Part shown: positions 46,544-54,353 of the stretch, piece after piece
Layout of the letters: every line of letters begins with the position of its first letter
Position numbering within the stretch: the stretch's first letter is position 1
Assembly (NCBI GenBank): GCA_035638255.1
Contig: DASRAJ010000063.1
Coordinates: 1-64,000 of the forward strand
Direction of reading: 5' to 3'
Length of the DNA stretch: 64,000 bases
Source: DASRAJ01 sp035638255
GTDB lineage: Bacteria > Bacteroidota > Bacteroidia > Chitinophagales > UBA10324
Notes under the pieces: generated by a model
Seen by the model: the letters and a program-made list of their open reading frames with translations, nothing else
Database searches by the model: none
Told to the model about the DNA's origin: nothing
Made by a program: the position numbers and the translations under genes

Positions 46544-46886
46544 TCAAATCACTTCAATCAGCGATTGAATCCCTTTCAAGACGTTCTTTAAGAAATCAAC
46601 TTTTACTGTTGCAAATTTCTTTGTCACAATTGTTTCGTCAATGGTGGCAAGGCGATGGCATCTGACAAAACTTTTTTTTGGTAAAGAAATATCTACATCC
46701 GCAGAGGTGAGTTCAATATTTACCCCATCCGTTCTTGGCTGGCTGGTGATCATCGCAATTATCAAGTCGCCTGTGTTGGCTATTGATCCATTGCTTATAA
46801 CAAGGTGCGGGTCGTGGTTTTGAATTGCTGATATCGGTAAAGGGAAACAACACTGAGATTACATCACCTTGCTGATATTTCGCCAT
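46544..46886 (-). pseudogene. MazF/PemK-like toxin gene with a one-base frameshift
   Basis: The ATG (46884-46886) overlaps the stop of the upstream antitoxin-like gene (TAATG). The first frame reads MAKYQQGDVISVLFPFTDIS and then NSKPRPA, after which an extra C at 46804-46805 throws it out of frame. Removing one base restores LVISNGSIANTGDLIIAMIT and continues to SQPRTDG... and the stop at 46544, for a total of 113 residues, the usual length for this ribonuclease family. In other bacteria MazF-type toxins cleave mRNA. The 73-residue downstream frame seen alone (46544-46765) is the 3' part of this gene, not a separate one. The shift may be a real mutation or a read error. Confidence 0.75.
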
Positions 46887-47095
46887 TAGTTGTTCTTTAA
46901 GAATTCATCCCAATGGTCATCGGCATTGCTGTTCCAATCTTTTGCAAAAGATGTTTCGGCAAGCAACAGGTTTATTCTTTTTTCATCGAGGTCAGCTTCG
47001 TCATATACTCTTGCATTGATGCCGAGTTCCTTTGCAAGGTGTAGCAGCATGTCGAGTTGTGACGGCTTATCTGGTTGCAGCACTAATGTTTTCAT
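46886..47095 (-). CDS. Small antitoxin-like protein
   Basis: 69 residues, MKTLVLQPDKPSQLDMLLHL... followed by an acidic C-terminus (KDWNSNADDHWDEFLK). It has a short N-terminal strand-helix start and an acidic tail, a common layout for type II antitoxins. Its stop overlaps the start of the MazF/PemK-like frame by one base, the usual order antitoxin-toxin. I do not recognise a named antitoxin family; assignment is by context. Confidence 0.65.
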   Translation of the reverse strand: MKTLVLQPDKPSQLDMLLHLAKELGINARVYDEADLDEKRINLLLAETSFAKDWNSNADDHWDEFLKNN

Positions 47096-47180
47096 GGAGT
47101 TTTTATTTCGTTATGCAAAGCTAATTTATTTGTCACTTGTGCGCGCAGTGAGAGGGCGCTACTCGCGGAGCAAGGAATGG

Positions 47181-47202
47181 AAGATGTAAGAATTGAACCC
47201 TG
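47181..47202. repeat. 22-bp direct repeat, copy 2
   Basis: Same sequence as 46447-46468. The two copies bracket the toxin-antitoxin-like module, which suggests insertion, duplication or recombination at this site. Confidence 0.85.
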
Positions 47203-47293
47203 AGTTTTGTTTTTCCCGAAGGAAGAATTTAATAGCGGGACTTAAAGACTTCTATCTTTACCTGTCACTATATCTTTCCTAACCATCAAGCCA

Positions 47294-48706
47294 ATGAAGA
47301 GGCAACTATTCTTTATCAGCGTAGTTCTTTTGCAAACTGCTTACTGCATACTGTCCACTATTTGTTGCGCCCAAAGTATTGGCGGTGGAGAGACTTATTC
47401 CCTTGCCATTTGCAGCGATAGCACAGTACAGGGTTGGGGAATTAATGACTATGGTCAACTTGGAGATGGATCCAATACCGGGAGCAATGTTCCCGTGTCG
47501 GTAAATTCTCTCACAGGTATCACTGCCATTGCAGGGGGAGGATTTCATTCTCTTGCCCTTAGGAATGATAGTACAGTCTGGGCATGGGGATACAATTACT
47601 ATGGTGAACTTGGAAATGGAACGAACACGGACAGTAGTGTTCCGGTGCAGGTGAATGCGCTCACAAGTATCATCGCCATTGCGGGAGGATACGAATATTC
47701 CCTTGCCCTGAGAAAGGATAGTACGGTGTGGGCTTGGGGAAGAAATGCCGAAGGCCAACTTGGAAATGGAACTAACACCGGCAGCAATGTTCCCGTGCAG
47801 GTAAGTTCTCTGACAGGTATCATCGCCATTGCAAGCGGAAGCCGTCATTCCTTTGCCCTGCAGAATGACGGAACAGTCTGGGCTTGGGGAAGTAATTGGG
47901 CCGGTCAGCTTGGTAATGGAAACAACACGGATAGTAATGTTCCCGTGCAGGTGAGTGGGCTCACAGGCATCGTTGCCATTGCAGGAGGACAATATCATTC
48001 TGTTGCCCTGAAAAATGACGGCACGGTCTCGACTTGGGGAGACAATTTCTGGAGTGAACTCGGCAATGGAACAAACACCAGCAGCAATGTTCCTGTACAG
48101 GTAGTTTCTCTCACAGGTGTAATTGCCATTGCAGGAGAATACGCACATTCCATTGCCATTAGGAATGATAGCACTGTATGGGCCTGGGGTAGCGGTGGGG
48201 CTGGTGAACTTGGGAATGGAACCAACACCGACAGCAATGTTCCCGTACAGGTGAGTGGGCTCACAGGCATCAGTGCTATTTCAGGAGGAAAGGAATTTTC
48301 ACTTGCCCTGAAAAATGACGGAACGATGTGGGCTTGGGGATGGAATGACTCGGGTCAACTTGGAAATGGAACCAACACTGATAGCAATGTTCCTATACAA
48401 GTAACTGGATTGTGCGACAATGCAACTTCAATAACTAAAATTGAAGAAGCATTAAGCATTTCTGTTTTTCCCAACCCTACATCAGGAAATTCTTTTATAA
48501 ACTATTCTCTTTCAACTCCTGCAACTGTAAGCATTGATTTATATGATGTGCTCGGAAATAAATTGCAGCAATTAGTAAACGCCAAGCAAGAGCAAGGTGA
48601 ACACAACACAACATTAGATGCACGCAAACTAACCAACGGAGTTTATGTTTTGCAGATTCGTGCGGGAGAGCAAATGGCGGAGCAGAAAGTGGTTGTGATG
48701 AATTAG
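47294..48706 (+). CDS. Seven-bladed RCC1-repeat secreted protein with T9SS type A sorting domain
   Basis: 470 residues. Signal peptide 1-27 (ILSTICCAQ). Residues 29-378 are seven RCC1-type repeats, each 50 residues, with the core SLALKNDGTVWAWG-x-N-x-x-GQLGNG-x-NTDSNVPVQV, so a closed seven-bladed propeller. A linker is followed by the type A domain (VFPNPTSGNSFINY, IDLYDVLGNKLQQL, GVYVLQIRAGEQMAEQ). RCC1 propellers mediate protein or surface binding; the partner is unknown. First of three such genes in this island; the sorting-domain DNA is shared with four other genes here. Confidence 0.92.
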   Translation: MKRQLFFISVVLLQTAYCILSTICCAQSIGGGETYSLAICSDSTVQGWGINDYGQLGDGSNTGSNVPVSVNSLTGITAIAGGGFHSLALRNDSTVWAWGYNYYGELGNGTNTDSSVPVQVNALTSIIAIAGGYEYSLALRKDSTVWAWGRNAEGQLGNGTNTGSNVPVQVSSLTGIIAIASGSRHSFALQNDGTVWAWGSNWAGQLGNGNNTDSNVPVQVSGLTGIVAIAGGQYHSVALKNDGTVSTWGDNFWSELGNGTNTSSNVPVQVVSLTGVIAIAGEYAHSIAIRNDSTVWAWGSGGAGELGNGTNTDSNVPVQVSGLTGISAISGGKEFSLALKNDGTMWAWGWNDSGQLGNGTNTDSNVPIQVTGLCDNATSITKIEEALSISVFPNPTSGNSFINYSLSTPATVSIDLYDVLGNKLQQLVNAKQEQGEHNTTLDARKLTNGVYVLQIRAGEQMAEQKVVVMN

Positions 48707-48738
48707 GCAGGGAAATAAAAAACTTAAAATTATACACA

Positions 48739-50196
48739 ATGAAAAAGCAACCATTCCTTATCACCACGGCGGTTCTTTTGCAAATAGCAAACTCCCTGCT
48801 ACCAACTATGTCTTGCGCTCAACAAATTGCTGCTGGTAATGGGCATTCCCTTGCCATTTGTAGCGATAGCACAATACGAGCTTGGGGATGGAATGTATGG
48901 GGTCAACTTGGTAATGGAAGCAACTCCGATAGCAATGTTCCGGTACAGGTAAGTTCTCTCACAGGCATCATCGCGATTGCAGGAGGATCGTATCATTCCC
49001 TTGCCCTGAAAAATGATGGTACAGTCTGGGCTTGGGGAAACAATAACGGGGGTCAACTTGGAACTGGAACAGGTTACGGCACCGATAGCAATATTCCGGT
49101 AGAGGTGAGTTCTCTCACAGGCGTCATCACTATTGCTGGAGGATCGTACCATTCCCTTGCCCTGAAAAATGACGGTACAGTTTGGGCTTGGGGAGACAAT
49201 TTGTTTGGTGATCTTGGAGATGGATCAAGCGGCGTATACGCCTATAGTTATGTTCCTGTGCAGGTAAATTCTCTCACAGGTATCATCGCTATCGGAGCAG
49301 GAGCAGACTATTCCGTTGCGCTGAAGAATGACGGTTCGGTATGGGCTTGGGGATGGGACAAATATGGTCAACTTGGAAATGGAGATACCACTGATAGCAA
49401 TGTTCCGGTACAGGTAAGTTCCCTCACCGGCATCACTGCTATTTCCATAGGATGGGGGCATTCTCTCGCATTGAAAAATGACGGCACGGTGTGGGCTTGG
49501 GGATGGAACCAATATGGTCAACTAGGAAATGGAGACACCACTGATAGCAATGTTCCTATGCAGGTAGGTTCTCTCACAGGCATCACGGCTATTGCAGCAG
49601 GATATGCTCATTCCCTTGCTGTGAAGAATGATGGCACCCTCTCAGCTTGGGGAGCCAATTACTATGGTGAACTTGGTAATGGAACCAACAGCGACAGCAA
49701 TATCCCGGTGCAAGTAAATTCGCTTACAGGTATCGCTGCTATTGCAACAGGATATTATCATTCTCTTGCTCTCAAGAATGATGGCACACTATGGGCTTGG
49801 GGAGCAAACGCTAATGGTCAACTTGGAAACGGAACTAACACAGATAGCAATGTCCCTGTCCAGGTAATGGGACTGTGCCAGATTTTATCTTCAGTAAATG
49901 ATGCTTCGACTCCACTCCCGAAACCATCGGGACAGGTCAGCATTTCAGTTTCTATTTTCCCAAACCCAACATCGGCAAATTCTTCTATCACCTATATCCT
50001 TTCAACTCCCGCAACAGTAACCATTGATCTATATGATGTGCTCAGAAATAAATTGCAGCAATTAGTAAATGGCGATCAACAGCAAGGTGAACACAACACA
50101 ACATTTGATACACGCAAGTTGGCAAATGGAGTTTATGTTTTGCAGATTCGTGCGGGCGATCAAGTGGCGGAGCAGAAAGTTGTGGTGATGAATTAG
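48739..50196 (+). CDS. Seven-bladed RCC1-repeat secreted protein with T9SS type A sorting domain
   Basis: 485 residues. Signal peptide 1-27 (PTMSCAQ). Seven RCC1 repeats follow; blades 2 and 3 are extended to 52-53 residues by inserts in the loop (GTGTGYGTDSN, SSGVYAYSY). The linker (DASTPLPKPSGQ) contains a TCCCGA/TCGGGA mini-palindrome at 49916-49932 that is absent from the first RCC1 gene. The type A domain (IFPNPTSANSSITYI, IDLYDVLRNKLQQL) is nearly the same as in the neighbours. It begins 32 bp after the previous gene and probably shares its transcript. Confidence 0.92.
   Translation: MKKQPFLITTAVLLQIANSLLPTMSCAQQIAAGNGHSLAICSDSTIRAWGWNVWGQLGNGSNSDSNVPVQVSSLTGIIAIAGGSYHSLALKNDGTVWAWGNNNGGQLGTGTGYGTDSNIPVEVSSLTGVITIAGGSYHSLALKNDGTVWAWGDNLFGDLGDGSSGVYAYSYVPVQVNSLTGIIAIGAGADYSVALKNDGSVWAWGWDKYGQLGNGDTTDSNVPVQVSSLTGITAISIGWGHSLALKNDGTVWAWGWNQYGQLGNGDTTDSNVPMQVGSLTGITAIAAGYAHSLAVKNDGTLSAWGANYYGELGNGTNSDSNIPVQVNSLTGIAAIATGYYHSLALKNDGTLWAWGANANGQLGNGTNTDSNVPVQVMGLCQILSSVNDASTPLPKPSGQVSISVSIFPNPTSANSSITYILSTPATVTIDLYDVLRNKLQQLVNGDQQQGEHNTTFDTRKLANGVYVLQIRAGDQVAEQKVVVMN
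49916..49932. repeat. TCCCGA-N5-TCGGGA mini-palindrome in coding linker
   Basis: Six-base-pair stem with a five-base loop, located between the propeller and the sorting domain of the RCC1 gene. Similar mini-palindromes are at 53962-53978, 59473-59489 and 60406-60422. Confidence 0.8.
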
Positions 50197-50249
50197 GCAG
50201 TAGTGACGCCAACCACGGGGAAACGGTTACCTTAGTAGAAACTTAATTC

Positions 50250-51818
50250 ATGAAATCAACGATCCTCCTGTCACTTCTCTTATATTTTTCTCTTAATGAT
50301 AATGCAATTGCTCAGTGGTCCATTGATGTGGACAAAGATGACAGTGTTTGCACTGCTAACGGATGGCAGGAATACCCGCATTTGATTTCTGATGGCAAAG
50401 GCGGAGCATATATTTCCTGGGTTGATTATCGAGCAGATAAACAAATTTATGCTCAATGGGTTGACAAGAACGGAACTAAAAGATGGATGAATGACGGAAT
50501 CAATATAAGCTTAGGTCAATCCTTAGATTCATGGGATGATTATTCCATGATTGACGATTCTGCCGGAGGTTTTCTAATCGTGTATGGCAGAGAAAGTTTG
50601 CACTTTCATTATCTCGAACGGGTTGATAGCAATGGAAGCATTCTTTGGAATATTGATTTCGGACAATTCTATCATCTTCACAACTTTGATGCTATTGCAG
50701 ACGGTAAGGGAGGTGCTTATTTTCTATACAGTTCTTCAGAGGATAGCATTTACTTCCTTCACCTTAATCAGTATGGTTTTAACGTTACCTCTAATGGTAA
50801 AAAATTCATTACGAGGACTCTTGGCAACGCAGGAAGAATAATGATAAGAGATTCTGTATCACTTCTAATCGCTGCTGAATCCTGGCCGGCAGGAAAAACT
50901 CTCATCTGCATTACAGATACAGGCAGCAATATTCTTTCTTCCGTTACCACTATGGCTGATGAGAAAGTTGAATTTCTGCAACGGGGTTTCAACCATGATG
51001 CATATCTGGTTACCACTGACAGTTACTGGAATGGATATTTTGATTACAGTTCTTCAATCCGATTTTTTAGAATTGTAGATACCAATGCACTTTCTGTTTC
51101 CTTGCTGGGTTTAGATAATACTTTTGGTCTTACTTCCGCAAGATTATATCAATTTGTTCCAAGCGATAGTGACCACTTATACTTTGGTTATAGCAAATTA
51201 GATGAAGGGAATCTTGCGAAGGTGAGAAAGGACGGTTCCGATTTCAAAATATTGAAACTCAATCCCGGCATTTGGAGCATGTGCTCTGATGGGGTTGGAG
51301 GATTTTATTCCAACCCTGGTGGTCAAAACTATATATATCATTACCGAAGTACCGATTCCACTTCTTTTAGTGATACTATTCTATTTACCAGTCTCGTAAG
51401 CAATTGTACTGTAAGCGGAATTATCACTGATAATGAGAAGGGTTGCTTAATTGCATTTGCCAGGAATCCATTTGATTATAACATTGATTATAACATTTAT
51501 TCCAAGCATTATCCTTCTTCAGGAATGATTGAGGGAATACATAACGAATTAAAAATTTCGCCCCTAACAATTTCAATATTTCCCAACCCAACCTCAGCAA
51601 CTTCCCTCATCACCTATACTCTTTCAACTCCTGCCTCTGTAACCATTGATCTATATGATGTGCTCGGAAATAAATTGCAGCAAATAGTAAATGGCAATCA
51701 AAAACAAGGTGAACACAATGCAACATTGGATGCACGCAAGCTTGTAAGCGGAGTTTATGTTTTGCAGGTTCGGGCCGGGGAGCAAATGGCGGAGCAGAAA
51801 GTGGTAATGATGAAATGA
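50250..51818 (+). CDS. Secreted propeller-like protein with T9SS type A sorting domain
   Basis: 522 residues. Signal peptide 1-22 (NDNAIAQ). The body (about 23-430) has repeated strand pairs with GKGGAYISWVDYR, VDKNGTKRWMNDG, GGFLIVYGRE and DGKGGAYFLY motifs, typical of uncharacterised secreted propellers, unrelated to RCC1. The last 80 residues (IFPNPTSATSLITY, IDLYDVLGNKLQQI, GVYVLQVRAGEQMAEQ) are the same sorting domain as in the RCC1 genes. An unrelated passenger with an almost identical export tag supports cassette exchange. Confidence 0.88.
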   Translation: MKSTILLSLLLYFSLNDNAIAQWSIDVDKDDSVCTANGWQEYPHLISDGKGGAYISWVDYRADKQIYAQWVDKNGTKRWMNDGINISLGQSLDSWDDYSMIDDSAGGFLIVYGRESLHFHYLERVDSNGSILWNIDFGQFYHLHNFDAIADGKGGAYFLYSSSEDSIYFLHLNQYGFNVTSNGKKFITRTLGNAGRIMIRDSVSLLIAAESWPAGKTLICITDTGSNILSSVTTMADEKVEFLQRGFNHDAYLVTTDSYWNGYFDYSSSIRFFRIVDTNALSVSLLGLDNTFGLTSARLYQFVPSDSDHLYFGYSKLDEGNLAKVRKDGSDFKILKLNPGIWSMCSDGVGGFYSNPGGQNYIYHYRSTDSTSFSDTILFTSLVSNCTVSGIITDNEKGCLIAFARNPFDYNIDYNIYSKHYPSSGMIEGIHNELKISPLTISIFPNPTSATSLITYTLSTPASVTIDLYDVLGNKLQQIVNGNQKQGEHNATLDARKLVSGVYVLQVRAGEQMAEQKVVMMK

Positions 51819-51866
51819 GTTCAGTTACTTTTGGTGAGGAGATGAACAGCGGACAAAACAATATAG

Positions 51867-52745
51867 ATGAAACAACTTATTTTAATCCCGCTGCTGCTGA
51901 TTAAATCTTCATCATTTTCACAGCAACCAATTTTCGCAACAATTTCTGGTGGTGATCTTTATTCATTTGACTTGACAAATTGCACCAGACATTCCATTGG
52001 TTCAACAGGACAAGGATTTGGCGACATTGCATTCATTCCTGACGGGCGACTTTGGGGGATTATTGGCGGGCAACTATATCAAATTGATACGGCAACAGCG
52101 ATAGCAACATTAGTCGGTAACACGGGTGTTGGCTCAATTACTCTTGTTGGCTTGAACGACTCAACCCTCTTGGCTGAATTTGGAATGAACCTTTATGGGA
52201 TAAACACTAACAACGCAACTTCATATTACATTGATCATATAGGATATGGAGCAAGCGGTGACTTAACCTGGTACGATGATGATCTTTATATGACTACTCC
52301 GGTAATTAAAATAGTACTGAATAATACTAATACAGCAATACTGAGTGTTACTAACCTTAACAGTTCCGTTCCCACTTGCAAAGGCGCGGTTACTGCATCG
52401 TTTGTTGGTGATTATAATTCTATTGTTGGTTTTAATGGTCCTAACCTTTATAAGATTTGTCAAATAGATGGTTCATACGAAATGCTTTGTCCTTCCCTGA
52501 ATATTGGGGGAACTCCCGGCGCAGCTTATTCTTTTATCCACTATACTCTTTCAACTCCTGCAACAGTAAGCATTGATCTATATGATGTGTTCGGAAATAA
52601 ATTACAACAATTAGCAAATGGCAATCAACAGCAAGGAGAACACAACACAACATTAGATGCACGCAAGCTGGCAAACGGAGTTTATATTTTGAAGATTCGT
52701 GCGGGGGAGCAAATGGCGGAGCAAAAAGTTGTGGTGATGAATTGA
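51867..52745 (+). CDS. Secreted protein with N-terminally shortened T9SS type A sorting domain
   Basis: 292 residues. Signal peptide 1-19 (SSSFSQ). A propeller-like passenger of about 200 residues (GDLYSFDLTNCTRHSIGSTG, FIPDGRLWGIIGGQLYQID, GASGDLTWYDDDLYM) ends abruptly at GGTPGAA and passes straight into YSFIHYTLSTPATVSIDLYD, i.e. the shared sorting domain without its FPNP start. The fusion lies near 52525. Whether export still works is uncertain, since the essential part of such domains is usually near the C-terminus. The passenger itself may also be truncated. Confidence 0.85.
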   Translation: MKQLILIPLLLIKSSSFSQQPIFATISGGDLYSFDLTNCTRHSIGSTGQGFGDIAFIPDGRLWGIIGGQLYQIDTATAIATLVGNTGVGSITLVGLNDSTLLAEFGMNLYGINTNNATSYYIDHIGYGASGDLTWYDDDLYMTTPVIKIVLNNTNTAILSVTNLNSSVPTCKGAVTASFVGDYNSIVGFNGPNLYKICQIDGSYEMLCPSLNIGGTPGAAYSFIHYTLSTPATVSIDLYDVFGNKLQQLANGNQQQGEHNTTLDARKLANGVYILKIRAGEQMAEQKVVVMN

Positions 52746-52808
52746 GATGAAAAAGAGATACGCGCGAGTTAAATTATATCCATCTTTGATAACCACAATC
52801 ACTCAACA

Positions 52809-54239
52809 ATGAAAAAGCAACTACTCTTTATCACCGCAGTAGTTCTTTCGCAAATTACAAACTGCCTACTGCCAACTATTTCCAGCGCTCAAAAAATTGC
52901 AGCATGTGGAGTTCATTCCCTTGCTGTTTGCAGCGACAGCTCAGCAAGAGCTTGGGGAAACAATGACTATGGTCAACTTGGAAATGGAAACAACACCGAC
53001 ACGAATGTTCCCGTGCAGGTAAGTACTTTCACAGGTATCACCGCCATTGCAGAAGGATCATTTCATTGCTTTGCGTTAAAGAATGACAGCACAGTGTGGG
53101 CTTGGGGAGACAATTTCTACGGGCAGCTTGGAAATGGAACCTGGACCAATAGCAATGTTCCGTTGCAGGTAAGTTCTCTCACAGGCATCAGCGCCATTGC
53201 AGCAGGAAATTTTCATTGCCTTAGCACGACAAATAACGGCGCCGTATGGGGGTGGGGATACAATAACGCCGGTCAACTTGGAAATGGAACCAACACCGAC
53301 AGTAATGTTCCCATACAGGTAAGTGTTCTCACAGGAATCACCGCCCTTGCAGCAGGAACGTATCATTCCATTGCGCTGAAGAATGACAGCACGGTATGGA
53401 CGTGGGGATTCAATAATTGGGGTCAACTTGGAAACGGAACCAACACCGATAGCAATCTGCCTGCACAGGTAAATGATCTCACGGGCATCATTGCCATTGC
53501 AGCAGGATTTTATCATTCACTTGCATTGAAGAGTGATAGCACAGTTTGGGCCTGGGGATTCAATGGCTATGGTCAATTTGGAAATGGAACCAATGTCAGC
53601 AGCTATGTTCCGGTGCACATCAGTTCCCTCACAGGCATTATCGCCATTGCAGCAGCAGATGAACATTCCTTTGCTCTGAAAAATGACGGAACAGTATGGG
53701 ATTGCGGATACAATGGATATGGTCAACTTGGAAATGGAACCAACACCGATAGCAATGTTCCGGTGCAGGTAAGCTCTCTCACAGGCATTATTGCCATGGC
53801 AGGAGGAACGGGTTATTCCCTTGCACTCAAAAATGATGGTACAGTGTGGGCTTGGGGATACAACAACTATGGTCAACTTGGAAATGGAACCAACACCGAC
53901 AGCAATATTCCCGTCCAGGTAACGGGATTGTGTCAGGTTGCAACTTCGGTAAATGATGCTTTCCCGCAAACGGCGGGACTCGGCATTTCAGTTTCTATAT
54001 TTCCAAACCCAACATCAGCAAATTCCTTTATCAACTATACTCTTTCAACTCCTGCAAGGGTAAGCATTGATCTATATGATGTGCTCGGAAATAAATTGCA
54101 GCAATTAGTAAATGGCAATCAAGAGCAAGGTGAACACAATACAACATTAGATGCGCGCAAGCTGGCAAACGGCGTTTATCTTTTGCAGATTCGGGCGGGT
54201 GATCAAATGGCGGAGCAGAAAGTGGTGGTGGTGAATTAG
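52809..54239 (+). CDS. Seven-bladed RCC1-repeat secreted protein with T9SS type A sorting domain
   Basis: 476 residues. Signal peptide 1-27 (PTISSAQ). Seven RCC1 repeats of 50 residues each; several positions vary (HCFALKNDST, NNGAVWGWG, VWDCGYN). The linker (NDAFPQTAGLGI) carries a TCCCGC/GCGGGA mini-palindrome at 53962-53978. Type A domain IFPNPTSANSFINYT, IDLYDVLGNKLQQL, GVYLLQIRAGDQMAEQ. Third RCC1 copy, separated from the other two by two unrelated cargo genes that use the same tag. Confidence 0.92.
   Translation: MKKQLLFITAVVLSQITNCLLPTISSAQKIAACGVHSLAVCSDSSARAWGNNDYGQLGNGNNTDTNVPVQVSTFTGITAIAEGSFHCFALKNDSTVWAWGDNFYGQLGNGTWTNSNVPLQVSSLTGISAIAAGNFHCLSTTNNGAVWGWGYNNAGQLGNGTNTDSNVPIQVSVLTGITALAAGTYHSIALKNDSTVWTWGFNNWGQLGNGTNTDSNLPAQVNDLTGIIAIAAGFYHSLALKSDSTVWAWGFNGYGQFGNGTNVSSYVPVHISSLTGIIAIAAADEHSFALKNDGTVWDCGYNGYGQLGNGTNTDSNVPVQVSSLTGIIAMAGGTGYSLALKNDGTVWAWGYNNYGQLGNGTNTDSNIPVQVTGLCQVATSVNDAFPQTAGLGISVSIFPNPTSANSFINYTLSTPARVSIDLYDVLGNKLQQLVNGNQEQGEHNTTLDARKLANGVYLLQIRAGDQMAEQKVVVVN
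53962..53978. repeat. TCCCGC-N5-GCGGGA mini-palindrome in coding linker
   Basis: Six-base-pair stem and five-base loop, the same geometry and same position relative to the sorting domain as 49916-49932, but with different stem-end bases and loop. Confidence 0.8.
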
Positions 54240-54353
54240 GAAGTGAAGATGCCGGCCGCGAGTAAGATTTAAAGATCACAAATCAAAAACTATTGCTTGT
54301 TGGCTGACGAACACAAGACAAACTTTTCCCTATCTTTCGAAAAATCTTTACTC

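Noticed and set aside
46544..46765. Stand-alone 73-residue gene
   Set aside because: It is the 3' part of the MazF/PemK-like gene after the one-base shift; its apparent ATG is an internal methionine.
47306..48148. Long minus-strand frame opposite the first RCC1 gene (and similar ones at 47599-48270, 48799-49152, 49225-49521, 53076-53969)
   Set aside because: The 150-bp repeat keeps the antisense frames open together; the protein has only a mirror of the RCC1 period, no leader and no family likeness. The plus-strand genes have signal peptides, blades and sorting domains.
47294..54239. CRISPR-like periodicity
   Set aside because: The period is 150 bp and codes for RCC1 blades; units are not short identical repeats with unique spacers. 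No cas genes are present.
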